DNA from: an uncultured Gemmiger sp.
GTDB lineage: Bacteria; Bacillota; Clostridia; Oscillospirales; Ruminococcaceae
DNA: 64,000 nucleotides
Assembly (NCBI GenBank): GCA_934502625.1
Contig: CAKSUQ010000003.1
Coordinates: 1 to 64,000 of the forward strand
Direction of reading: 5' to 3'
Below the pieces are notes generated by a model. It did not search any database. It was not told the origin of the DNA and worked only from the letters and a program-made list of their open reading frames with translations. The position numbers and the translations under genes were made by a program. Positions 8,325 to 15,561 of this stretch are shown here, piece by piece (position 1 is the stretch's first letter; the number at the start of each line of letters is the position of its first letter).

Positions 8325-8699
8325 TCACTGTGCGTTTTTCGCGCGGCATTTGGGGCAGAGGTAGCGGATCGTCAGCGTGTAGCCGCGCACCTCGGTGCCG
8401 ATGGCCGATTCAATATCGCGGATCAGCCCCACCACCGGCAGGTCGTCCAGCTCGCCGCAGCCGTCGCAGAGCAGGTGCCCGTGGGGGCTGGGGTTCGCGT
8501 CGTAGCGGTCGGGGCCGTCGGGCATTTCCAAGTGGCCGATCTCGCCGTCCAGCTCCATCAATTTCAGGTTGCGGTAGACGGTACCGCGCGCGATGTGCGG
8601 CATGGCCTGCCGGGCGTGGTTGAAAATTTCGTCAGCGGTCAGATGCTCCGGGCATTTTTCGCGCATAATGTCCAGTATCAGGGCGCGTTGGCGGGTCAT
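8325..8699 (-). CDS. perR: Peroxide-sensing Fur-family repressor PerR
   Basis: A 124-residue Fur-family repressor. The winged-helix part ends in HIARGTVYRNLKLME. The five ligands of the PerR regulatory metal site have equivalents: His35, Asp67 (DRYDAN), His73, His75 and Asp85/86. The Asp rather than Glu in the second position favours PerR over Fur. A structural zinc site is formed by Cys78-x2-Cys81 and Cys115-x2-Cys118. Context agrees: it is divergent from rubrerythrin, and a PerR-box-like 7-1-7 repeat lies at its own promoter. Oxidation of the site His residues would release repression. AAAAGGAGG precedes the start. Confidence 0.9.
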   Translation of the reverse strand: MTRQRALILDIMREKCPEHLTADEIFNHARQAMPHIARGTVYRNLKLMELDGEIGHLEMPDGPDRYDANPSPHGHLLCDGCGELDDLPVVGLIRDIESAIGTEVRGYTLTIRYLCPKCRAKNAQ

Positions 8700-8722
8700 A
8701 GACAGCCCCTCCTTTTCAAAAT

Positions 8723-8737
8723 TAAGATTATATCTTA
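8723..8737. promoter_or_regulatory. PerR-box-like operator at perR
   Basis: TAAGATT-A-TATCTTA, a 7-1-7 inverted repeat with 6 of 7 paired positions, close to the Per box TTAGAAT-N-ATTCTAA. It lies just downstream of the perR -10 box, fitting autoregulation. Confidence 0.6.
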
Positions 8738-8742
8738 TTTAG

Positions 8743-8771
8743 ATAGTACACCATCCCCATTGATTTGTCAA
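8743..8771 (-). promoter_or_regulatory. perR promoter
   Basis: On the minus strand TTGACA (8771-8766), 17-bp spacer, TACTAT (8748-8743). Confidence 0.75.
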
Positions 8772-8789
8772 CGGCCTGTGCAGAATAGA

Positions 8790-8804
8790 CAAGAATCATT
8801 CGCG
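8790..8804. promoter_or_regulatory. PerR-box core upstream of rubrerythrin
   Basis: AGAAT-C-ATTC matches the central nine positions of the Per box. It lies 9 bp upstream of the rubrerythrin -35 box; the outer arms do not match. Confidence 0.45.
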
Positions 8805-8813
8805 AAATAATAC

Positions 8814-8841
8814 TTGACAGAGGCTGTTGTTATGCTATAAT
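8814..8841 (+). promoter_or_regulatory. Rubrerythrin promoter with extended -10
   Basis: TTGACA (8814-8819), 16-bp spacer, TATAAT (8836-8841), with TG one base before the -10. A very strong promoter. Confidence 0.88.
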
Positions 8842-8887
8842 AGAGGCAAATCAAGACACATTCCTAATTTTAACGGAGGTATTCATC

Positions 8888-9430
8888 ATGGAGCTTAAGG
8901 GCAGCAAGACCGAGAAGAATTTGTGGGAGGCTTTCGCAGGTGAGAGTCAGGCACGCAACAAGTACACCTATTTCGCATCGAAGGCGAAGAAGGAGGGGTA
9001 CGAGCAGATCAGCGCCATCTTCACCGAGACCGCCAACAACGAGAAGGCGCACGCGAAGATCTGGTTCAAGCTGTTGATGGAAAACGGCGAGATCCCCGAC
9101 ACCCTGACCTGCCTGAAGATGGCCGCCGCGGGCGAGAACGAGGAGCATACCTCGATGTACCCGCGCATGGCCGCCGAGGCGAAGGAGGAGGGCTTCAACC
9201 AGATTGCCGCGCTGTTCACGATGGTCGCCGCCATCGAGAAGGAGCACGAGGAGCGCTACAAGGCGCTGGCCGCTAACATCGAGGCGGGCAAGGTCTTCGC
9301 CCGCGAGACTGAGCAGGTCTGGCAGTGCCGCAACTGCGGGTTTGTCTATATCGGCCAGCACGCCCCCGCCAAGTGCCCGGTGTGCGCCCATCCGCAGAGC
9401 TATTTTGAGCTGAAGAGCAATAATTATTGA
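8888..9430 (+). CDS. rbr: Rubrerythrin
   Basis: A 180-residue rubrerythrin that reduces hydrogen peroxide to water in the anaerobic cytosol. Residues 1-135 form the ferritin-like four-helix domain with the diiron ligands in two E-x2-H type segments (NEKAH near 51-55 and EKEHEER near 117-123) plus Glu19 and Glu85/86. Residues 147-166 form a rubredoxin-like FeS4 site (Cys147-x2-Cys150 and Cys163-x2-Cys166). AACGGAGG precedes the ATG. It is divergent from perR, has a very strong promoter and a Per-box core upstream, so peroxide induction is likely. The length is typical of the family. Confidence 0.95.
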   Translation: MELKGSKTEKNLWEAFAGESQARNKYTYFASKAKKEGYEQISAIFTETANNEKAHAKIWFKLLMENGEIPDTLTCLKMAAAGENEEHTSMYPRMAAEAKEEGFNQIAALFTMVAAIEKEHEERYKALAANIEAGKVFARETEQVWQCRNCGFVYIGQHAPAKCPVCAHPQSYFELKSNNY

Positions 9431-9500
9431 TTAAAGAAACGGCAGCCGCAACGTCCTGCGGGCGAGCAATATCCGCTCCTGCTTTTTTACAATTTTCCTA

Positions 9501-9529
9501 TTGACATCTTCCGAAACTCATGCTATATT
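9501..9529 (+). promoter_or_regulatory. Promoter of DUF3793-flavodoxin unit
   Basis: TTGACA (9501-9506), 17-bp spacer, TATATT (9524-9529) with TG at 9521-9522 (extended -10). The TTAG-N6-CTAA box at 9536 overlaps the expected start of transcription. Confidence 0.8.
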
Positions 9530-9535
9530 GTTGAC

Positions 9536-9551
9536 GTTAGTTAAAGCTAAC
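9536..9551. promoter_or_regulatory. Iron-box candidate 1 (TTAG-N6-CTAA)
   Basis: GTTAGTTAAAGCTAAC, placed just after the -10 box where a bound repressor would block transcription. Confidence 0.65.
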
Positions 9552-9621
9552 CGCAGCAAGCATCCATTCTTGGAAACCATAGCCCGCACAGTGCGGTTCT
9601 CTCCCCGTGCTGTGCGGTTTT
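9536..9621 (+). ncRNA. Possible short RNA or attenuated leader
   Basis: From the promoter at 9501 a transcript would reach a hairpin after about 80 nt: CCGCACAG (9584-9591) pairs with CTGTGCGG (9610-9617), followed by TTTT. This could end a short iron-regulated RNA or attenuate the downstream DUF3793 gene. No leader peptide was recognised. The loop is long (18 nt), which weakens the terminator call. Confidence 0.4.
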
Positions 9622-9632
9622 ATGGGCTTGAA

Positions 9633-9650
9633 GGTTAGTAAACACTAACC
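9633..9650. promoter_or_regulatory. Iron-box candidate 2 (TTAG-N6-CTAA)
   Basis: GGTTAGTAAACACTAACC: perfect 7-bp arms around AAAC. It lies downstream of the hairpin and 25 bp before the DUF3793 start codon. No convincing promoter of its own was seen. Confidence 0.65.
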
Positions 9651-9674
9651 ATTGTAGAGTTAAGGAGCTGTCTC

Positions 9675-10268
9675 ATGCAGGAACGCACCCACGTCACCCC
9701 CAGCCCCCGCAGCTTCGCCTGCGATTTGGCCACCCTGTGCGCGCCCACGCTGGCCGGGCTGAAGCCCGCCAGTCTGTTCCGCTACCAGCCCGCGCCGGGG
9801 CAGGACGCCGCCGCGATGGCGGCTGCTTGGCACGCAGCACTGGTCGCGCGCGGCGTCACGGTGCGGGTGCTCAAGCAGTGCCCGCGCACCGGTGCGGTGC
9901 TGGTCTACGTTTACCGCCCCGCGCGGGTGGCAAAACTGCTGGCAGACCCCCGCACGCTGGACTTTCTGGCGGGGGAGGGCTACCGTACCGGCACGGCGGA
10001 CGAGCTGCTCGACCAGCTAGCCGACCGCCTGTGCTGCGAGGGCGATTTCCCGCATGAGATCGGTGTTTTTCTGGGCTACCCGCTGGCGGATGTCATCGGG
10101 TTCATCCAGAATCGCGGCAAAAACTTCACCGTCTGCGGCTATTGGAAGGTCTACACAGACCCCGCCGCCGCGCAAGTCCAGTTTGACCGCTATAAAAAGT
10201 GCGAGCGCATCTACGCCCGCTGCTATTACAACGGCACCCCGATCCGACGGCTGACTGTAGCCGCCTGA
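9675..10268 (+). CDS. DUF3793 family protein
   Basis: A 197-residue cytosolic protein matching the DUF3793 family of anaerobic Firmicutes, recognised from the ordered segments LKQCPRTGAVLVYVYRP, CEGDFPHEIGVFLGYPL, DVIGFIQNRGKNF and CGYWKVYTD. The biochemical function is unknown. It is followed after 38 nt by a flavodoxin gene and preceded by two TTAG-N6-CTAA boxes, so it belongs to the iron-responsive cluster; DUF3793 genes next to flavodoxin and Feo genes are a recurring clostridial arrangement from general knowledge. TAAGGAG before the ATG supports the start. A role in iron-limited electron transfer is a guess. Confidence 0.85.
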   Translation: MQERTHVTPSPRSFACDLATLCAPTLAGLKPASLFRYQPAPGQDAAAMAAAWHAALVARGVTVRVLKQCPRTGAVLVYVYRPARVAKLLADPRTLDFLAGEGYRTGTADELLDQLADRLCCEGDFPHEIGVFLGYPLADVIGFIQNRGKNFTVCGYWKVYTDPAAAQVQFDRYKKCERIYARCYYNGTPIRRLTVAA

Positions 10269-10306
10269 CGATGCACCATATAAATCAAAAAAAGGAGTAG
10301 TTTACT

Positions 10307-10735
10307 ATGAGCAAGATCGCAGTTATTTATTGGAGCGGCACCGGCAACACCGAGGCTATGGCCGATCTGGTCGCCAACGCAGCTGCCGCTGCAGGTGCTG
10401 CCGTCGATAAGTTCACCGCCTCCGAGTTCAACGTTGCCTCCGCCGGCGATTACACCGGTTTCGCGCTGGGCTGCCCCGCCATGGGCGCCGAGCAGCTGGA
10501 GGAGAGCGAGTTCGAGCCGATGTATCAGGATCTGCGCGGCAGCCTGAGCGGCAAGCCCGTCGGCCTGTTCGGCTCCTACGGCTGGGGCGACGGCGAGTGG
10601 CTCCGCACCTGGGCAGAGGATGCCGAGGCTGCCGGTGCCCGCATGGTCGTTGAGCCCGTCATGGCGAACGGTAGCCCCGACGGCGACGCTGAGACTGCCT
10701 GCGCTGCCCTTGGTACCGCGCTGGCCAACGCTTGA
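10307..10735 (+). CDS. Flavodoxin
   Basis: A 142-residue short-chain flavodoxin carrying FMN. The phosphate-binding loop is visible as WSGTGNTEAMA (residues 9-19), and the second and third FMN loops lie around ALGCPAMGAEQLEE (53-66) and GSYGWGDGEWLRTW (89-102). It replaces ferredoxin as a low-potential electron carrier when iron is scarce, which fits the iron boxes upstream of the DUF3793 gene with which it is co-transcribed. AAAAAAGGAG precedes the ATG. A strong terminator follows. Acidic residue excess is typical of the family. Confidence 0.95.
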   Translation: MSKIAVIYWSGTGNTEAMADLVANAAAAAGAAVDKFTASEFNVASAGDYTGFALGCPAMGAEQLEESEFEPMYQDLRGSLSGKPVGLFGSYGWGDGEWLRTWAEDAEAAGARMVVEPVMANGSPDGDAETACAALGTALANA

Positions 10736-10758
10736 TATTCTCCATATCCATCATACCT

Positions 10759-10786
10759 GAGAGGGGCAGCAACGCCCCTCTCTTTT
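10759..10786 (+). terminator. Terminator after flavodoxin
   Basis: GAGAGGGGC (10759-10767) pairs with GCCCCTCTC (10774-10782), then TTTT. Confidence 0.85.
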
Positions 10787-10798
10787 GGTGTACAACTC

Positions 10799-10905
10799 CG
10801 TAGGGGCGGATTCTATATCCGCCCGCGGCGTCTGCGGCTGCTTCAACGCTACCGGGCGCATATGGAATGCGCCCCTACGACGCAGCTCCCTGCGGGGGAA
10901 GGCTT
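10799..10905. repeat. GTAGGGG...CCCCTAC hairpin repeat (family A)
   Basis: It starts with GTAGGGGCGGA/TATCCGCCC and ends with GGGCGCATA/TGCGCCCCTAC, two imperfect palindromes separated by a GCGGCTGC-type core. A small family B fragment (CTCCCTGCGGGGGAAG) follows. Confidence 0.75.
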
Positions 10906-10934
10906 TTCTGGGGCAGTACCCTAAAAGTTACCTC

Positions 10935-10962
10935 TTGACAAAACGGCGGAAGTTAGTATACT
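10935..10962 (+). promoter_or_regulatory. Promoter of HMA-ABC-ABC-YgbA unit
   Basis: TTGACA (10935-10940), 16-bp spacer, TATACT (10957-10962). The -10 lies inside the first TTAG-N6-CTAA box. Confidence 0.8.
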
Positions 10963-10988
10963 CTAAGTTGAATTAGAAAATACTAACT
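10951..10988. promoter_or_regulatory. Tandem iron-box candidates 3 and 4
   Basis: AGTTAGTATACTCTAAGT covers the -10 box, and AATTAGAAAATACTAACT follows 20 bp downstream (two helical turns). Both fit TTAG-N6-CTAA. Confidence 0.65.
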
Positions 10989-11001
10989 AGGAGGTTATTG
11001 T

Positions 11002-11376
11002 ATGGCAAACGTCATTATTGTTCTTATTTTGGTTGCGGCGGTCGTCTACGGCATCTACAACTATGTATATCACCTGAACCACGGCGGCGGCTGCTGCGGC
11101 GAGCACGACGCCCCCGCCAAGAAGGTCAAGGCGGCCGACACCAACAAAAGTCACTATGCCCACCGCCTTGTGATGGGCGTCGACGGCATGACCTGCCAGA
11201 ACTGCCAGCGCCACGTGGAGAACGCGCTGAACGCCCTGCCCGGCACGCTGGCCGAGGTGAACCTGAGCGCGCAGAACGTGACGGTCTGGACAAAGGCCGA
11301 CGCTGACGAGGACGCCCTGCGCCAAGCCATCCGCGACGCGGGTTATCTGCCCCTGCGCACGGCGGAGAAAGCATAA
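11002..11376 (+). CDS. Membrane-anchored HMA (heavy-metal-associated) protein
   Basis: A 124-residue protein in two parts. Residues 1-25 form a transmembrane helix followed by a GGGCCGEH cysteine pair (Cys31, Cys32), much like the FeoB-associated Cys-rich membrane proteins. Residues about 54-120 form a ferredoxin-like HMA domain with the metal-binding MTCQNC motif (Cys65-x2-Cys68). It would be a membrane-tethered metal carrier facing the cytosol or the envelope, depending on orientation. It leads an operon with two ABC exporter half-subunits and YgbA, under two iron-box candidates. The fusion of a FeoB-associated-type anchor with an HMA domain is unusual. GGAGG precedes the ATG. Confidence 0.85.
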   Translation: MANVIIVLILVAAVVYGIYNYVYHLNHGGGCCGEHDAPAKKVKAADTNKSHYAHRLVMGVDGMTCQNCQRHVENALNALPGTLAEVNLSAQNVTVWTKADADEDALRQAIRDAGYLPLRTAEKA

Positions 11377-11397
11377 AACAACGCGTATGCTCGACCT

Positions 11398-11491
11398 GTA
11401 GGGGTCGGGCATGCCCGACCCTCAGCTTTACGGCAACCCGCCGCGTTACGGGCTGTGGTAAGTGAGCGGGTCGGACATGTCCGACCCCTAC
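11398..11491. repeat. Family A hairpin repeat
   Basis: Two palindromes, GTAGGGGTCGGGCA/TGCCCGACCC and GGGTCGGACA/TGTCCGACCCCTA, flanking a GCGGGTTGCC-like core in the gap between the HMA and ABC genes. Confidence 0.75.
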
Positions 11492-11524
11492 GGCTCTATA
11501 ATAGGAAAAAAGGAACAGCATCTT

Positions 11525-13246
11525 ATGTTTAACAAACGCTTAATTGCCATGATGGGCGATTCCAAACGGTACATTGCCCGCAACGTCGCGCTGCAATGGC
11601 TGGCACTGCTGGCGAATATCGCGATGATCTTCGCCGTATCCGCGTTTCTGGCGGGGCTCGTGGCGGGGCAGGGGAATCTGCCCGCCGCGCTGCTCGTGCT
11701 GCTGGGGGCGCTTATCGTGCGCTTCTTCTGCACGCAGGGCGCGGCGTCGGCCAGCTACAACGCCAGCCGCACCGTGAAAAAGACGCTGCGCGCCGCCATC
11801 TATGAAAAGCTGCTCCGCCTCGGCGGCAGCTACACGCAGGCCGTGCCCACCGCCGAGGTCTTGCAGCTGGCGGGCGAGGGCGTCGAGCAGCTGGAAACCT
11901 ACTTCGGCGCGTATCTGCCGCAGTTTTTCTACGCCATGCTCGCGCCGGTCACGCTGTTTCTCGCGCTGGCACCGGTCAGCCTGCGCGCGGCGGTCATTCT
12001 GATGGTCTGCGTGCCGCTGATCCCCGTTTCCATCGTAGCGGTACAGAAATTTGCCAAGCGGCTGCTGGGCAAATATTGGGGGCAGTACGCCGCACTGGGC
12101 GACAGCTTCCTCGAAAACCTGCAAGGTCTGACGACGCTCAAAATTTATCAGGCCGACGAGGCCCGCCACGCGGCCATGAACCGCGAGGCCGAACACTTCC
12201 GCAAGGTGACGATGAAAGTTTTGACGATGCAGCTGAACTCCATCATCGTCATGGACGTCATTGCCTACGGCGGTGCGGCGCTGGGCATCGCGGTCGCGGC
12301 GAAGGAGTTTGCCGCAGACCGCGTCAGCCTGCAGGGTGCGCTCTGCATCTTGCTGCTGTCGGCGGATTTTTTCCTGCCGATGCGTGCGCTGGGGTCGTAC
12401 TTCCACGTCGCGATGAACGGCATGGCCGCCAGCGATAAAATTTTCAAGCTGCTCGACCTGCCGGAGGGTAAGGCCAAGACTGCCGAGATCGACGCGGACT
12501 GCACCATTGCCTGCCGTGACCTGCACTTTGGCTACACGGCTGAAAAAGAGACGCTGCACGGTCTGGATCTCGACTTCCCGCAGGGCAGCTTCACGGCGCT
12601 GGTCGGCGAGAGCGGCTGCGGCAAGTCAACGATTGCCGCCATGCTGACGGGTCGCGCGGCCGGGTACACCGGCAGCGTGACCGTGGGCGGGCAGGAGCTT
12701 TCGTCCCTCAACGAGGCCAGCCTTTTGAAGAACGTGACACTCGTCAGCCTTGGCAGCCACCTGTTTAAAGGCACGGTCGCCGACAACCTGCGGATGGCCG
12801 CGCCCGACGCCGACGACGGCGCGCTGTGGGGCGCGCTGGAGCAGGTCAATCTCGCGGATTTCCTGCGCAGCGGTGACGGGCTGAATACCCAACTGGCCGA
12901 GGGCGGCAGCAACCTGTCCGGCGGCCAGCGGCAGCGCTTGGCGCTTGCCCGCGCACTGCTGCATGACAGCCCTGTCTATATTTTCGACGAAGCCACGTCA
13001 AACATTGACGTAGAGAGCGAGAACGACATCATGGCGGGCATTCACCGCCTTGCCGGGCACAAGACGGTCATTCTGATCTCGCATCGCCTCGCCAACGTCA
13101 CGCAGGCTGACAACATCTATGTGCTCGACCACGGCAGTCTGGCCGGGCAGGGCACCCACGAAGAGCTGCTGGCGCAGGGTGGGCTGTACGCCGACCTGTG
13201 GAACCGCCAGCAGGCATTGGAAAACTACGGAAAGGAGGCGCAGTGA
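11525..13246 (+). CDS. ABC exporter half-subunit (CydD-like), membrane plus ATPase domains
   Basis: A 573-residue type IV ABC exporter: an N-terminal six-helix membrane domain (about 1-300) and a C-terminal nucleotide-binding domain with Walker A GESGCGKST (near 358-366), signature LSGGQRQRLALARAL, Walker B VYIFDEATS and the H-loop ISHRLAN. The closest group by eye is the CydD/CydC thiol-exporter class, but iron-linked exporters look alike. It overlaps the second half-subunit by one base and they would form a heterodimer. The start at 11525 is chosen from an AAAGGAA upstream; longer frames run through the repeat. The substrate is unknown; context suggests a chelator, thiol or heme-related molecule. 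Confidence 0.88.
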   Translation: MFNKRLIAMMGDSKRYIARNVALQWLALLANIAMIFAVSAFLAGLVAGQGNLPAALLVLLGALIVRFFCTQGAASASYNASRTVKKTLRAAIYEKLLRLGGSYTQAVPTAEVLQLAGEGVEQLETYFGAYLPQFFYAMLAPVTLFLALAPVSLRAAVILMVCVPLIPVSIVAVQKFAKRLLGKYWGQYAALGDSFLENLQGLTTLKIYQADEARHAAMNREAEHFRKVTMKVLTMQLNSIIVMDVIAYGGAALGIAVAAKEFAADRVSLQGALCILLLSADFFLPMRALGSYFHVAMNGMAASDKIFKLLDLPEGKAKTAEIDADCTIACRDLHFGYTAEKETLHGLDLDFPQGSFTALVGESGCGKSTIAAMLTGRAAGYTGSVTVGGQELSSLNEASLLKNVTLVSLGSHLFKGTVADNLRMAAPDADDGALWGALEQVNLADFLRSGDGLNTQLAEGGSNLSGGQRQRLALARALLHDSPVYIFDEATSNIDVESENDIMAGIHRLAGHKTVILISHRLANVTQADNIYVLDHGSLAGQGTHEELLAQGGLYADLWNRQQALENYGKEAQ

Positions 13247-14913
13247 TGGAAAACGAACGTACACGCGGCAATTTTAACGTCATGTGCCGCCTTGTTGGGC
13301 TGGTACGCCCTCTCGCCCCGGTCATGGTCTGCGCCGTGCTGCTGGGCGTGGCGGGCTTTCTCTGCGCCATTTTCATCCCGATTCTGGGGGTCTACGCGCT
13401 GCTGGACACGCTGCTTTCCGCTGCACCCATCGCGCTTGGCACCGTCTGCCTCCTGCTGCCGATTCTGGCCGTCGCGCGCGGCGTGCTGCACTACGCCGAG
13501 CAGGGCTGCAACCATTTTATCGCCTTCAAGCTGCTGGCACTTATCCGGGACAAGGTCTTCGGTGTGCTGCGCCAGCTCGCCCCCGCGAAGCTGGAAGGCC
13601 GCGACAAGGGCGACCTGATCGCCGTGCTGACCGCCGACATTGAACTATTGGAGGTCTTTTACGCGCACACGATCTCGCCCATCTGCATCGCAGTCATCGT
13701 AAGCGTCATCATGGCCTGCTTTATGGGCGGCTACGCACCGGCGCTGGGGCTGTACGCCGCGCTGGCCTACGCCGTCATCGGCATCGGTGTGCCCGTGGTT
13801 GCCGCTAAGGGCGCACGCAAATCGGGCGAGAACTTCCGCGCGGAGTTCGGCGCGCTGAACGGCTTTGTGCTGGACAGCCTGCGCGGCGTGCGGGAGAGCC
13901 TGCAATACAACGACGGTGCGCACCGCTTGGCACAGATAAACCAGCGCACCGACGCCCTCGCCGGGCAGGAGCGCCGCCTGAAGGAGGCGGGCGGCACGGC
14001 GCAGGCCGTGACCGGTGCCATGATCCTGCTGCTGGACGCGGGGATGCTGGCGCTGGCCGGGCACCTCTGCACGGCGGGCGTCATCGGGTTTGACGGCGCG
14101 CTCGTCTGCGTCGTGGCACTCATGAGCAGCTTCGGCCCCGTCATCGCGCTGGCAAACCTCGGCACCGGGCTGCAAAACACCTTCGCCGCAGGCAACCGCG
14201 TGCTGGACATTCTCGACGAGAAGCCCACCGTGCGGGAGGTCACCGACGGCAAGGACGTTGCCTTTACCGGCGCGGACGCCCGCCGTGTGACCTTCGGCTA
14301 TGGCGACAGCGAGATTTTGAAAGAGGTCACGCTGCACATCCCGCAGCACCAGATCGTCGGCATCACGGGGCGCAGCGGCAGCGGCAAATCGACACTGCTC
14401 AAGCTGCTGATGCGGTTCTGGGATACCGACTTGGGCAAGGTGGAGATCTCCGGCGAGAACATCAAGGGCATCAACACGGCGTCGCTGCGCGCGGCTGAGA
14501 GCTTCGTCGAGCAGGACACCGTGCTGTTCCATGACAGTATCGAGGAAAATGTCAAAATTGCGAACCAGAACGCGACCCACGAGCAGGTCGTCGCAGCCTG
14601 CAAGAAGGCATCCATCCACGACTTTATCATGACGCTGCCGCAGGGCTACGACACACCGGTCGGTGAGCTGGGTGACACGCTTTCGGGCGGCGAGCGGCAG
14701 CGGCTGGGCGTGGCGCGGGCGTTCCTGCACAATGCGCCGTTCATTTTGCTGGACGAGCCGACGAGCAACCTCGACAGCTTGAATGAGGCCGTCATCCTGC
14801 GCAGTCTGGCTGAGGAGCGCGCCGCCAAGACGGTGGTGCTGGTATCCCACCGCGCGTCGACGATGCGCATTGCCGACACGACCTACTCGGTCGAGAACGG
14901 GAGGATGAGCTGA
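13246..14913 (+). CDS. ABC exporter half-subunit (CydC-like), membrane plus ATPase domains
   Basis: A 555-residue partner exporter subunit: a six-helix membrane domain (about 1-310), then Walker A GRSGSGKSTLLKLLM (near 376-390), signature LSGGERQRLGVARAF, Walker B FILLDEPTSNLD and the H-loop VSHRAST. The ATG shares its A with the TGA of the previous gene, and AAAGGAGG sits inside that gene's end, so the two are translated together as a heterodimeric exporter. The iron-box promoter upstream of the HMA gene would control both. Function beyond export is not determined by sequence. Confidence 0.88.
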   Translation: MENERTRGNFNVMCRLVGLVRPLAPVMVCAVLLGVAGFLCAIFIPILGVYALLDTLLSAAPIALGTVCLLLPILAVARGVLHYAEQGCNHFIAFKLLALIRDKVFGVLRQLAPAKLEGRDKGDLIAVLTADIELLEVFYAHTISPICIAVIVSVIMACFMGGYAPALGLYAALAYAVIGIGVPVVAAKGARKSGENFRAEFGALNGFVLDSLRGVRESLQYNDGAHRLAQINQRTDALAGQERRLKEAGGTAQAVTGAMILLLDAGMLALAGHLCTAGVIGFDGALVCVVALMSSFGPVIALANLGTGLQNTFAAGNRVLDILDEKPTVREVTDGKDVAFTGADARRVTFGYGDSEILKEVTLHIPQHQIVGITGRSGSGKSTLLKLLMRFWDTDLGKVEISGENIKGINTASLRAAESFVEQDTVLFHDSIEENVKIANQNATHEQVVAACKKASIHDFIMTLPQGYDTPVGELGDTLSGGERQRLGVARAFLHNAPFILLDEPTSNLDSLNEAVILRSLAEERAAKTVVLVSHRASTMRIADTTYSVENGRMS

Positions 14914-15269
14914 TGGCGAAAACCGCGACACCCGAACAAAAGCGCCGGCAGGAGAAAGAGACCGTCGGCCTCATGATCGAGCTGTACTGCCGCGGCCACC
15001 ACGGCACGCGGAAGGGACAGCTCTGCCCCGACTGCGCCGCCCTGCGTGACTACGCCGACGCGCGGGTCGACCACTGCCCGCACATGGCGACCAAAACGTT
15101 CTGCAGCGCCTGCAAGACACACTGCTACAAGCCCGAAATGCGCGCGCGCATCCGCGACGTCATGCGTTGGAGCGGTCCCCGGATGCTGTTCCACCATCCC
15201 GTGATGGCGGTACGGCATTTGGTGGAGACGCGCAAGCAGAAGAAAGCGCAGCGAGTCCATTATAAATGA
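14913..15269 (+). CDS. YgbA-type 'nitrous oxide-stimulated promoter' family protein
   Basis: A 118-residue cysteine-rich protein of the family named after E. coli YgbA. The ordered motifs are ELYCRGHHG, LCPDCAALRDYA, CPHM, FCSACKTHCYKPEMR and MRWSGPRMLFHHPVMAVRHL. Conserved cysteines (Cys-x2-Cys pairs) suggest iron or Fe-S binding. YgbA in E. coli belongs to nitrosative-stress regulons; a role in recovery of iron-containing proteins has been proposed there. Here it is the last gene of the HMA-ABC-ABC unit, its ATG overlapping the preceding TGA, and it lies just before the feo operon. Biochemical activity unknown. Confidence 0.85.
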   Translation: MAKTATPEQKRRQEKETVGLMIELYCRGHHGTRKGQLCPDCAALRDYADARVDHCPHMATKTFCSACKTHCYKPEMRARIRDVMRWSGPRMLFHHPVMAVRHLVETRKQKKAQRVHYK

Positions 15270-15275
15270 GAACAG

Positions 15276-15365
15276 CCCGGAAGGGGAGACCCCTCCCTAC
15301 AGCACAACGTTAATGGGCGGTCTGTAGGGAGCGGTCAAGACCGCTCCGTGCAGCGTTGCGGCAGC
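15276..15365. repeat. Family A-like hairpin repeat
   Basis: GGAAGGGGAGACCCCTCCCTAC followed after a spacer by TGTAGGGAGCGG/CCGCTCC. Lies between the YgbA gene and the feo promoter. Confidence 0.65.
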
Positions 15366-15485
15366 CACCCCATACAAATCCCCGCCACAAATTCACAAAT
15401 CGTTCAAAATTCCACAAAATTTCCAAAGTTAGTTATCGGTAACTGTGCAACCTTACAAACCTGTTTGCCAACACTAACTCGCATA

Positions 15486-15514
15486 TTGACAACATAAGTT
15501 AGTGGTGGTAAACT
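15486..15514 (+). promoter_or_regulatory. feo operon promoter
   Basis: TTGACA (15486-15491), 17-bp spacer, TAAACT (15509-15514) with a TG extension. A CACTAACT/AGTTAGTG inverted repeat (15472-15504) brackets the -35 region. Confidence 0.75.
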
Positions 15515-15525
15515 ATCGGCGTAAG

Positions 15526-15545
15526 CGGTTAGAGCGTTCTAACCG
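15526..15545. promoter_or_regulatory. Iron-box candidate 5 (feo)
   Basis: CGGTTAGAGCGTTCTAACCG: perfect 8-bp arms, the most symmetric of the six TTAG-N6-CTAA boxes, covering the likely transcription start. Confidence 0.7.
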
Positions 15546-15561
15546 TACACTTTAGCTCGGC

